Assembly (NCBI GenBank): GCA_016196565.1 | Contig: JACPXK010000031.1 | Span: 1-16,795 of the forward strand | Direction of reading: 5' to 3' | DNA length: 16,795 nucleotides | Source: Candidatus Omnitrophota bacterium | Lineage (GTDB): Bacteria > Omnitrophota > Omnitrophia > Omnitrophales > Aquincolibacteriaceae | Part shown: positions 8,264 to 14,817 of the stretch, piece by piece | Layout: every line of letters begins with the position of its first letter | Position numbering within the stretch: the first letter of the stretch is position 1 | Notes under the pieces: model-generated | The model's input: the letters and a program-made list of their open reading frames with translations, nothing else | Told to the model about the DNA's origin: nothing | Databases searched by the model: none | Position numbers and translations under genes: made by a program

Positions 8264-8740
8264 CAAACGTTCATTAATTTTTCTTGCCACAAAATCCGGG
8301 ACGTAAGGAGAAATGTCGCCTTTTAAAACGGCGATTTCCTTGATCAGCCTGGATGAAAGATAAAAGTGGGACTGCGAAGGCATTAAAAACACGGTGTCCA
8401 CTTTCTTAGAAAGCTGACGGTTCGTCAGGGCCATTTGGAATTCATAATCAAAATCGGAAGTGGCCCGAAGCCCCCGGATAATTGTCGGGGCCTTCTTAGA
8501 AACCGCATAGTCTACGGTCAGGCCTTCCATACTATCGACCTTGACGCCTCGTAAGCCTTTGACGGCGCGCTTCATAAAATCTTCGCGTTCTTCAACCGTA
8601 AACAGGGTTTGCTTTTGATGGTTGACTGCCACCACCACCCAAATCTCGTCAAAAATCGACAAAGCACGCTTGATCAGGTCCAAATGACCGTACGTAACGG
8701 GATCAAAGCTCCCCGGATATATAGCTCTTCGTTTCTCCAT
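8255..8740 (-). CDS. coaD: Phosphopantetheine adenylyltransferase
   Basis: CoaD adenylates 4'-phosphopantetheine to dephospho-CoA, the penultimate and often rate-limiting step of CoA synthesis. The protein is a nucleotidyltransferase-fold enzyme of 161 residues (family ~159-165). It has the ATP-binding YPGSFDPVTYGHLD motif with His19, RGLRATSDFDYEFQMALTNR in the middle, and the SSRLIKEIA motif near the end. I chose ATG 8740 because the family begins right there and a GGAG lies 7 nt upstream (8748-8751). A longer frame from 8785 would add 15 non-conserved residues. The gene overlaps the end of rsmD by 38 bp; rsmD-coaD adjacency is common. Its product supplies the prosthetic group for ACP encoded downstream. 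Confidence 0.96.
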   Translation of the reverse strand: MEKRRAIYPGSFDPVTYGHLDLIKRALSIFDEIWVVVAVNHQKQTLFTVEEREDFMKRAVKGLRGVKVDSMEGLTVDYAVSKKAPTIIRGLRATSDFDYEFQMALTNRQLSKKVDTVFLMPSQSHFYLSSRLIKEIAVLKGDISPYVPDFVARKINERLHL

Positions 8741-9299
8741 GTTTAGACTCCATCCGGAACAAAAACGATAGGCAAGCTTGTCCAATTCGTTTCGTCCGGG
8801 TTAATCGTAATTCTTGAAAGGATGGAGGTATCTCTTCTTGTCGGGAGTGGCCCACGACGATGTGCGCGAAAGGCGTCAATATACCAGATAGGTCCAGCTT
8901 GTTCAACGTCTTTTTCACAAGTCCTTGATTGAAAGGGGGATCCACAAACACAACCGAGTAAAGTTGGCCCTCTTTTTTGAGTTTATCGATGCTCCTGAGC
9001 ACATCCCCTTTGATAATCCGGCTTCGCGGCGTAAGTTTGAGTTCTTCCAAATTGGCCTGAATCACTTTGACGGCCCAATCGGCCTGTTCGACAAACGTGA
9101 CGTCCAAGGCTCCCCGGCTGAGGGATTCAAGGCCGATGCTGCCGCTGCCCGAATAAAGGTCCAAAATATGTTTGCCGATGACCAGTCCGCCCAAAACATT
9201 GAAAAGCGTCTCTTTGGTGCGGTCGGTCATAGGCCGCGTTAATTTGGATTTGGGAAACTGTATTTTACGTGATTTGAATTCTCCGCCGATAATTCTCAT
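8703..9299 (-). CDS. rsmD: 16S rRNA (guanine(966)-N2)-methyltransferase RsmD
   Basis: RsmD methylates N2 of G966 in 16S rRNA during 30S assembly, with S-adenosylmethionine. The 198-residue protein begins MRIIGGEFKSRK as the family does. It carries TRPMTDRTKETLFN at about 21-34, the SAM-binding DLYSGSGSIGLESLSRGA at 47-64, and the catalytic DPPF at 120-123 (a normal variant of DPPY). The start at 9299 is supported by AAGGAG at 9304-9309. An alternative ATG at 9359 would overlap recG and add 20 residues foreign to the family. The gene lies 11 bp after recG and overlaps coaD by 38 bp. Confidence 0.95.
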   Translation of the reverse strand: MRIIGGEFKSRKIQFPKSKLTRPMTDRTKETLFNVLGGLVIGKHILDLYSGSGSIGLESLSRGALDVTFVEQADWAVKVIQANLEELKLTPRSRIIKGDVLRSIDKLKKEGQLYSVVFVDPPFNQGLVKKTLNKLDLSGILTPFAHIVVGHSRQEEIPPSFQELRLTRTKRIGQACLSFLFRMESKHGETKSYISGEL

Positions 9300-9303
9300 G
9301 GTT

Positions 9304-9309
9304 CTCCTT
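9304..9309 (-). promoter_or_regulatory. Ribosome-binding site fixing the rsmD start
   Basis: AAGGAG on the minus strand sits 4 nt before the ATG at 9299 in the short recG-rsmD gap. It decides for this start over the longer frame from 9359. Confidence 0.8.
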
Positions 9310-9310
9310 T

Positions 9311-11371
9311 TTAATACCGCAAGGGAAATTGTTCCAAATGATTTTGAATGGCGGCCCACTGGCCAGACGAGGCAGCCCCTTTATTTTTGATTAAATCTAG
9401 CGCGATTTGTCTGGCTTTGAATAAAACATCCTGGTCTGAAATAGGATTGGCGATTCGAAATAACGGTTCGCCGCTTTGCCGCTTGCCCCAGAAATCGCCC
9501 GGTCCGCGCAGCTTCAAGTCCTCTTCAGCGATAAGAAATCCGTCCTGGGACTTGGTCAAAATTCTAAGGCGCTTTTTGCCTTCATCGGTTTTGGGTTCTC
9601 CAAAAAGAAAACATTCCGAAGGCTTATTCCCTCTTCCGATTCTGCCCCGCATTTGATGAAGCTGGGAGAGTCCGAAACGTTCCGCATTTTCAATGACCAT
9701 CACGGTGGCATTGGGATTATCGACGCCGACTTCGATCACGGAAGTGGCTACAAGCGCCGCAACTTCTCCCCGCTTGAAGGCTTGCATAGTTCTTTCCCGT
9801 TCTTCGGAACTGAGCCGTCCATGAACCAGTCCCACCGAAATCTCCTTAAAGACAGTGCTTTTAAGTTTTTCATATTCTTTTTTGGCGGCGAGCAAATCCA
9901 TTTTTTCCGTTTCTTCGATCAAAGGGAAAATAAAATAGGCCTGTTCCCCACTTTTAAGTTTTGTCAAAATGTGCTGCAAGACCTCATCTTGTTTTGTGCG
10001 GTTGACCCAAAAAGTTTTGACGGGTTTTCTCCCCGAAGGAAGTTCCGGCAGTGTGGAAACATCCAAGTCGCCATAAACAGTAAGCGCTAAAGTGCGTGGA
10101 ATGGGAGTTGCCGTCATGACCAATTGATGAGGGCGGGGATTAATATTTAAAAGCTGGCAGCGCTGATAAACGCCGAATTTATGCTGTTCGTCAATGACGA
10201 CAAGGGCCAAACGGCTGAGTTTAATATCTTCCTGCAAAATGGCATGAGTTCCGATCAAAAGCATCGGCTTTCCCTGACGAAGTTCAGCCGCCACCCGCTC
10301 GCGGCGCGGAGCCGGGGTGCTCGCGGTCATTAATTCAACCGGGACGTTGAAAGGCTCTAAAAATTTAGAAAGGGTGCGGTAATGTTGCTCCGCCAAAATT
10401 TCGGTCGGAATAAGAAAGGCAGCCTGATACTCGTTCTTGATCATCGTAAGAGCGGCGTAAGCGGCGATCACGGTTTTGCCGCTGCCGACATCCCCCATTA
10501 AGAGACGATTCATAGGAACCGTGCTTTGCAAATCTGAAGCCAAATCTTTGATCGCCCTCTGCTGGCCTTTGGTTAATGCAAAGGGAAGGCCTTTGGTAAA
10601 TTCTCCTGCCCACTTTTCTGCGTCTGTTACCGCGTAAGCTTTGTATTTATTTTTGAGGGTTTCGATTTTTTTGAGAAGGGTTAATTGGAAAAGAAAAAAT
10701 TCGTCGAACACAATGCGCGCGCGGGCTTCCTCCAATTTTTGAAAAGAAGCCGGAAAGTGCATTTCACGTATGGCCTCGGGAAGTTCCATTAAATGATGCT
10801 CGGCGCGAAATTCCGGGCTCAGATATTCCTGAATGTTTTTTTCAAGCTGGTTTTGAACGACTTCCCGCAGCGTCGTGCGTAAAGAGCGTTGGAAAAGCCC
10901 TTCGGTCAAAGGATAAATGGGCGTAATGCGGCCCGTATGAATGCCTTCCTGGTCCTGATCAAAAAGCTCGTATTCCGGCGAAACCATTTGAAGGCGGTTT
11001 TGATAAAGGTCCGCGCGCCCGTAAAGGATTACTTCCTGATCCTCTTGAAATTGATTTTTGAGATAAGGCTGATTAAACCAGACAGCCGGAATCATTCCCT
11101 CAGCGTCTCCGATCATGACTTCAACAATTTTAGTATGACGTAGGGGTTTGAATTTTACGGTCAAAACTTTGCCGCGCAAAGTCACGGTTTCACCGGCTTG
11201 AACCTCGGAGATAGCCTTGAAATGACTGCGATCTTCGTAGCGGCGGGGAAAAAAATAAAGTAAATCGCGGGGAGATTCAATTCCGATTTTTTCAAGGAGA
11301 AGCGCTTTTTTAGGACCGACACCCTTAAGATAACGAAGATTGGAGGCTTGCGGCTGAGTCTGAATATTCAT
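9311..11371 (-). CDS. recG: ATP-dependent DNA helicase RecG
   Basis: RecG is a double-stranded DNA translocase that reverses stalled replication forks and processes branched recombination intermediates. The 686-residue length is near E. coli RecG (693). The N-terminal region has a helix-hairpin-helix-like LKGVGPKKALLLEKIGI (residues 15-31) and the OB-fold wedge domain (about 60-155). The SF2 motor shows Walker A GDVGSGKT at 293-300, the DEQH box at 394-397 followed by KFG, TATP at 420-423, motif V (ATSVIEVGVDNPNA) and motif VI (QMRGRIGRG, 573-581). The C-terminal TRG segment (GFLIAEEDLKLRGPGDFWGKRQSG region, about 611-634) couples the motor to the wedge and separates RecG from PriA or Mfd. 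ATG 11371 lacks a clear Shine-Dalgarno. It lies 24 bp after secG. Confidence 0.97.
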   Translation of the reverse strand: MNIQTQPQASNLRYLKGVGPKKALLLEKIGIESPRDLLYFFPRRYEDRSHFKAISEVQAGETVTLRGKVLTVKFKPLRHTKIVEVMIGDAEGMIPAVWFNQPYLKNQFQEDQEVILYGRADLYQNRLQMVSPEYELFDQDQEGIHTGRITPIYPLTEGLFQRSLRTTLREVVQNQLEKNIQEYLSPEFRAEHHLMELPEAIREMHFPASFQKLEEARARIVFDEFFLFQLTLLKKIETLKNKYKAYAVTDAEKWAGEFTKGLPFALTKGQQRAIKDLASDLQSTVPMNRLLMGDVGSGKTVIAAYAALTMIKNEYQAAFLIPTEILAEQHYRTLSKFLEPFNVPVELMTASTPAPRRERVAAELRQGKPMLLIGTHAILQEDIKLSRLALVVIDEQHKFGVYQRCQLLNINPRPHQLVMTATPIPRTLALTVYGDLDVSTLPELPSGRKPVKTFWVNRTKQDEVLQHILTKLKSGEQAYFIFPLIEETEKMDLLAAKKEYEKLKSTVFKEISVGLVHGRLSSEERERTMQAFKRGEVAALVATSVIEVGVDNPNATVMVIENAERFGLSQLHQMRGRIGRGNKPSECFLFGEPKTDEGKKRLRILTKSQDGFLIAEEDLKLRGPGDFWGKRQSGEPLFRIANPISDQDVLFKARQIALDLIKNKGAASSGQWAAIQNHLEQFPLRY

Positions 11372-11395
11372 CGGTGCCGGAAAACACCAGAGGGA

Positions 11396-11854
11396 TCAGG
11401 TTTTTTCAGCGGAGGCAGCATTTGTTGTTGCGTCGGAAGCCGGTTGCGCTGCCGGAGCCGTTTCAGGAGTAGCAGGAACCTCCGGCACAGCCGGTACTGC
11501 AGGAACAGCGGCTGCTTGAGGATTGGCCGCCTTTTGTTCTTCTTTAACTTTCTCGAGGGCCTTACGAATGGCGTCGACGTCAACCGGTGCGGTTTGCCGT
11601 GCGCCTTCCATAAGACTGCGGCTTTTACGGGCTTCGATAAAATCAAGCGCAATGCAGGTAAAAAGAAAACAAATCGCGGCAACGGTAGTGGCCTTAGAAA
11701 GAAAATCGGCAGCGCGCGTTCCAAATAAAGACTGCACATTGCCGCTGCCAAAACTCGGGCCCGTCAGTCCCTGGCCGCGTCCGGCTTGAAGTAAAATGAC
11801 GGCTATAAGAATGAAACAAACAATCACGTGAACAATGGTAATTAAAATAGTCAT
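11396..11854 (-). CDS. secG: Preprotein translocase subunit SecG with Ala/Pro-rich C-terminal tail
   Basis: SecG is the accessory membrane subunit of the SecYEG protein-export channel. Two transmembrane helices are visible, at about residues 3-23 and 55-74. Between them is the conserved cytoplasmic loop (LLQAGRGQGLTGPSFGSG...LFGTRAADFLSKAT), which identifies the family. The protein is 152 residues, longer than a minimal SecG of ~75-110. The extra C-terminal part (about 76-152) begins as a charged helix (RKALEKVKEEQK) and ends in an Ala/Pro/Val/Glu-rich low-complexity stretch with VPAVPAVPEVP repeats. The start overlaps the tpiA stop as TAATG. The pgk-tpiA-secG order is widespread in bacteria. 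Confidence 0.94.
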   Translation of the reverse strand: MTILITIVHVIVCFILIAVILLQAGRGQGLTGPSFGSGNVQSLFGTRAADFLSKATTVAAICFLFTCIALDFIEARKSRSLMEGARQTAPVDVDAIRKALEKVKEEQKAANPQAAAVPAVPAVPEVPATPETAPAAQPASDATTNAASAEKT

Positions 11855-12636
11855 TATTTTCTCGCCTCGACTTTGGATTGCTCAGCGGCCTGAGTCACAA
11901 TTTCTGCGAACGATTCGGCCTTAAGCGACGCGCCGCCTACAAGGGCGCCGTCCACATTTGGTTTTTTGATTAAGGATGCAATATTGTCCGGCTTCACACT
12001 TCCGCCGTAAAGAATGGGAACGCGCGAAGCAATTTCATCGCCGTATTTCTCGATCAACAGCCGGCGAATATAAGAATGCATTTGTTCTGCCTGTTCGGGC
12101 GTCGCGGTTTTCCCGGTTCCAATCGCCCAAATGGGTTCATAAGCAATGACTAAGCGGGCGATATCCTCTTTGGTTAAATCGGCAAGGGATTGATCAAATT
12201 GTCCTTTCACCGTTTCCAAAAACTGGCGGTTCTCGCGCTGGGCCAAAGTTTCTCCGATGCAAATAATAGGAACCAGGCTGTATTTAAGGGCGATTTTGGC
12301 TTTTTCGTTCACGAAATCATCGGTTTCATGAAAATATTGGCGCCGTTCCGAATGCCCCAGTATCACATAACGGCAGCCGACATTTTTAATCATGATGGGA
12401 GAAATCTCTCCCGTAAAAGCCCCTTCGGTGGCCGGATATAAATTTTGCGCACCGAGTTCGATGTTAGTATCCGCCAGGATTTTAGCGACCGCGTGTAAAG
12501 CCGTGAATGGCGGACAAACCACAATGTCGCAATCCGCGGTTTTATAAACGCCGGCCTTAATGGTTTGAACCAGCGTGAGTGCTTCCTCCACGGTCTTGAA
12601 CATTTTCCAGTTTCCAGCGATCAAAGGTTTTTTCAT
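11854..12636 (-). CDS. tpiA: Triosephosphate isomerase
   Basis: TpiA interconverts dihydroxyacetone phosphate and glyceraldehyde-3-phosphate in glycolysis and gluconeogenesis. The 260-residue TIM barrel has all active-site residues: Lys11 in GNWKMFK, His95 in VILGHSERR and the catalytic base Glu167 in IAYEPIWAIGTGKTA, which includes the mobile loop 6. YGGSVKPDN and GALVGGASL form the phosphate-binding end. ATG 12636 lies 13 bp after pgk. Only a weak GGAA precedes it, so coupling with pgk is likely. The DHAP made here is also the source of glycerol-3-phosphate for the PlsX/PlsY pathway. Confidence 0.98.
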   Translation of the reverse strand: MKKPLIAGNWKMFKTVEEALTLVQTIKAGVYKTADCDIVVCPPFTALHAVAKILADTNIELGAQNLYPATEGAFTGEISPIMIKNVGCRYVILGHSERRQYFHETDDFVNEKAKIALKYSLVPIICIGETLAQRENRQFLETVKGQFDQSLADLTKEDIARLVIAYEPIWAIGTGKTATPEQAEQMHSYIRRLLIEKYGDEIASRVPILYGGSVKPDNIASLIKKPNVDGALVGGASLKAESFAEIVTQAAEQSKVEARK

Positions 12637-12649
12637 AAGATAATTCCGA

Positions 12650-13906
12650 TTAACGTACCGAGGGTTGCGCCGATTTTATTCCGGCATTTTGATTTTTATC
12701 CAGGAGCGCGGCAACACCGGGAAGAACGGTTCCTTCGAGATATTCCAGCGACGCCCCGCCTCCGGTGGAAACATGGGCCATTTTGTTTTCGAGACCGAGA
12801 GCGATCACCGCAGCGGCCGTATCTCCTCCGCCGATAATGGTTGTGGTTCCTTTTTGAGCGGCCAGGAATTGGGCGATTTCGCGAGTGCCGAAATCAAAAG
12901 GCGGAATTTCGAATACGCCTACGGGGCCGTTCCAAACCACGGTCTTGGCTTTCGATAGAAATTCTTTATATTGTTTGACGGTTGCCGGTCCGATATCAAA
13001 ACCCGACCAGCCGTCAGGAATATCTCCGGTTACGATTTGAGAAGGCGCCCCTTTTTCCATTTTCTGGGCAATCACACGATCCACGGGAAAATAAAGGGGA
13101 AAATTTTTCGCCTTGGCTTTTGCCAGGGCTTCTTTAGCGGCGCTCTCTCCGGCCGGCTCGAATTTGGAATTTCCGATTTTTATTCCCTGCACTTTATAGA
13201 AGGTGTAAGCCATTGCCCCGCCGATTAATATCATGTCGGATTTTTCGATTAAATTGCTGATCAATTTGATTTTATCGGAAACTTTGGCGCCGCCTAAGAT
13301 GGCAACAAACGGCCGGTCGGGATTCGAGGTGGCTTTATCAAAATATTCGATTTCCTTGGCAAGAAGAAAACCGGCGACGGCCGGCAAATACTTAGCGACT
13401 CCCTCTGTAGAAGCATGAGCCCGGTGCGCGGCCCCGAAAGCATCATTGACATATACTTCCCCGAGTAACGCCAATTCTTTGGCAAAGGTAGTATCATTTT
13501 TTTCTTCTTCTTCATGAAACCGGAGATTTTCAAGCATGATGATATCGCCGCTTTTCATTTCTTTAACGGCGGCCTGAACCGCAGGGCCGACACAATCCGG
13601 AAGAAGTTTGACACTCCGTTTGAGTAGCTTAGCAAGATGATCGGCGGCAGGTTTGAGGGTATATTTGGGGTCCGGCTTGCCTTTGGGGCGCCCCAAGTGG
13701 GACATCAGAATAAGTTTGGCATTTTGATCTAAGACGTAACGAAGGGTATCCAGGGATTTCGCAATACGGCTGTCGTCAGTGATATTCCCCTGCTCGTCCT
13801 GAGGAACATTGTAATCGACCCGCATCAAAACCTTTTTGTTTTTAATATCGATATCTTTGACGCTCTTCTTATGCATAGCCTGATGATTATATTGATTTTT
13901 TCCCAT
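12650..13906 (-). CDS. pgk: Phosphoglycerate kinase
   Basis: Pgk makes ATP from 1,3-bisphosphoglycerate and ADP. The protein shows the full set of family motifs: LMRVDYNVP near the N-terminus, [59 protein letters not shown] and [15 protein letters not shown], so both substrate domains are intact. It is slightly long (418 residues; family ~390-400) because of a short C-terminal tail after LLDK. The first ten residues are also atypical. An internal ATG at 13876 (giving [25 protein letters not shown]) fits the family better, and neither start has a strong Shine-Dalgarno. It heads the housekeeping run, 39 bp after the HEPN gene. There is no room for a full promoter in that gap, so transcription probably comes through the HEPN/MNT genes or from inside them. 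Confidence 0.97.
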   Translation of the reverse strand: MGKNQYNHQAMHKKSVKDIDIKNKKVLMRVDYNVPQDEQGNITDDSRIAKSLDTLRYVLDQNAKLILMSHLGRPKGKPDPKYTLKPAADHLAKLLKRSVKLLPDCVGPAVQAAVKEMKSGDIIMLENLRFHEEEEKNDTTFAKELALLGEVYVNDAFGAAHRAHASTEGVAKYLPAVAGFLLAKEIEYFDKATSNPDRPFVAILGGAKVSDKIKLISNLIEKSDMILIGGAMAYTFYKVQGIKIGNSKFEPAGESAAKEALAKAKAKNFPLYFPVDRVIAQKMEKGAPSQIVTGDIPDGWSGFDIGPATVKQYKEFLSKAKTVVWNGPVGVFEIPPFDFGTREIAQFLAAQKGTTTIIGGGDTAAAVIALGLENKMAHVSTGGGASLEYLEGTVLPGVAALLDKNQNAGIKSAQPSVR

Positions 13907-13945
13907 TTTCCAAGCGGGATTTTATTTTCTTGCTGATTTGACCAA

Positions 13946-14338
13946 CTAGAGATTTTTCTCAATTTTGGAAAAATATTGGCGGGCAACTTCTAGAAATTCG
14001 CGGGCTTGCTGGATAAGAGTTTGGACTTCTTGAATGGAAATGGACGGCCCGCAACCATAATCGCTTGTCAGTCTGCTATTGAAGGCTTCAATAAGCCAGC
14101 GGTGAAACTTTTGATCAAAAATTTTTGTCTTGATGAAATGTTCTGCAAATGAATTATGAACACCGGTGTGTTTCTTGAAACTTAGCCCTTTTTCATTGAG
14201 TAAGGCTTCTGCAATATAAAACATTGCATAATAAGCGCGGCTTGCGGCTGAATCGGCCTCGTCGGGCTCTGACATTTTTTTTGCCGCTTTAATGGAACCT
14301 GATGATTTTTGCAAAAGGACTTGCGTTGTTTCTTTCAT
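13946..14338 (-). CDS. HEPN domain-containing protein paired with a nucleotidyltransferase
   Basis: The protein has 130 residues, predicted all-helical. It carries the motif ASRAYYAMFYIAEALLNEKG (about 32-51) typical of the HEPN family of PF05168 type. A later RLTSDYG segment (Arg89, Asp93, Tyr94) corresponds to the conserved R-x3-DYG seen in that subgroup. Many HEPN proteins are RNases that use an R-x4-6-H motif; I find no such motif here, so RNase activity cannot be assumed. The start ATG overlaps the stop of the MNT gene by 4 bp (ATGA), the usual arrangement of MNT-HEPN pairs, which can act as toxin-antitoxin modules. No Shine-Dalgarno is seen, so translation is presumably coupled. It ends 39 bp before pgk. 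The family call is good; the function is open. Confidence 0.88.
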   Translation of the reverse strand: MKETTQVLLQKSSGSIKAAKKMSEPDEADSAASRAYYAMFYIAEALLNEKGLSFKKHTGVHNSFAEHFIKTKIFDQKFHRWLIEAFNSRLTSDYGCGPSISIQEVQTLIQQAREFLEVARQYFSKIEKNL

Positions 14339-14661
14339 GCAGCAATCGCTTCGTCACGGACATTATTCAAGAAGGAAGTTTCGGCTTGAAGCCAATCGGC
14401 CTCTTTGACAAAAACTTGGGTAATGGTCACGCTGTATTTAAGCGACAAATCAGAGCCGATTTGCCCCGTACGCCGCACTTCCTCATAATAACTTCCAAAA
14501 TTCTCGAGCACGACGAGCATATCGACATCCGATTCAGCTTTTTGCTCTCCGCGTGCGTAAGAGCCAAAGAGATATAGCCCTTTGAGCCGTGAACCATAAA
14601 TAGCCTGAAGTCCTGTCCGGAATTCCATCAAAAGTTCCTTAAGCTTTGGATCTTGAATCAT
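14335..14661 (-). CDS. MNT-type nucleotidyltransferase domain protein
   Basis: This 108-residue protein is a minimal nucleotidyltransferase of the DNA polymerase beta superfamily (MNT). The signature is GSYARGEQKAESDVD: Gly33-Ser34 followed by the metal-binding pair Asp45 and Asp47. The third carboxylate usual in active polymerase-beta enzymes is not obvious; the strand expected to carry it reads KYSVTITQVFV (about 75-85) with no Asp or Glu. In known MNT-HEPN toxin-antitoxin systems the MNT protein adds AMP units to the HEPN partner and neutralises it. Whether that applies here is inference. ATG 14661 has AGAGGA 8 nt upstream. It precedes and overlaps the HEPN gene by 4 bp and begins 156 bp after the YhcG-nuclease fusion gene. 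Confidence 0.9.
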   Translation of the reverse strand: MIQDPKLKELLMEFRTGLQAIYGSRLKGLYLFGSYARGEQKAESDVDMLVVLENFGSYYEEVRRTGQIGSDLSLKYSVTITQVFVKEADWLQAETSFLNNVRDEAIAA

Positions 14662-14779
14662 GATCTAAATCCTCTGTTTGGGTTTAAAACCTGGTTATTT
14701 TAGCGGATTAAACACCGACTTTCATCCTCTTTTATCGGCGCGTAATATCATTTCCAGAACATTTTTATTAACATTAGGA

Positions 14780-14794
14780 TTGTCAAAACGACAA
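14780..14794. promoter_or_regulatory. Inverted repeat TTGTC-N5-GACAA upstream of the MNT-HEPN pair
   Basis: A perfect 5-bp-arm inverted repeat lies in the 156-bp gap 14662-14817, the only non-coding space upstream of the MNT gene. On the minus strand its right arm overlaps a perfect TTGACA (plus 14781-14786), a possible -35 box. The hexamer 17 bp downstream is a poor -10 (AATGTT). It could be an operator over a weak promoter or a chance motif. Apart from this I see no gene and no clear terminator in the gap. Confidence 0.3.
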
Positions 14795-14817
14795 GCGCCC
14801 ATGTCAGAAAAGCCAAA

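Noticed and set aside
9476..10090. 204-codon plus-strand open frame opposite recG
   Set aside because: It lies wholly antisense to the conserved RecG motor motifs and has no family resemblance.
13946..14338. Calling the HEPN protein HepT
   Set aside because: HepT-type toxins carry an R-x4-H-x-Y motif; none is present here.
14758..14786. TTGACA (minus) as a full sigma-70 promoter for MNT-HEPN
   Set aside because: The -35 is perfect, but no acceptable -10 occurs at 16-18 bp (AATGTT at 17), so I list only the inverted repeat at low confidence.
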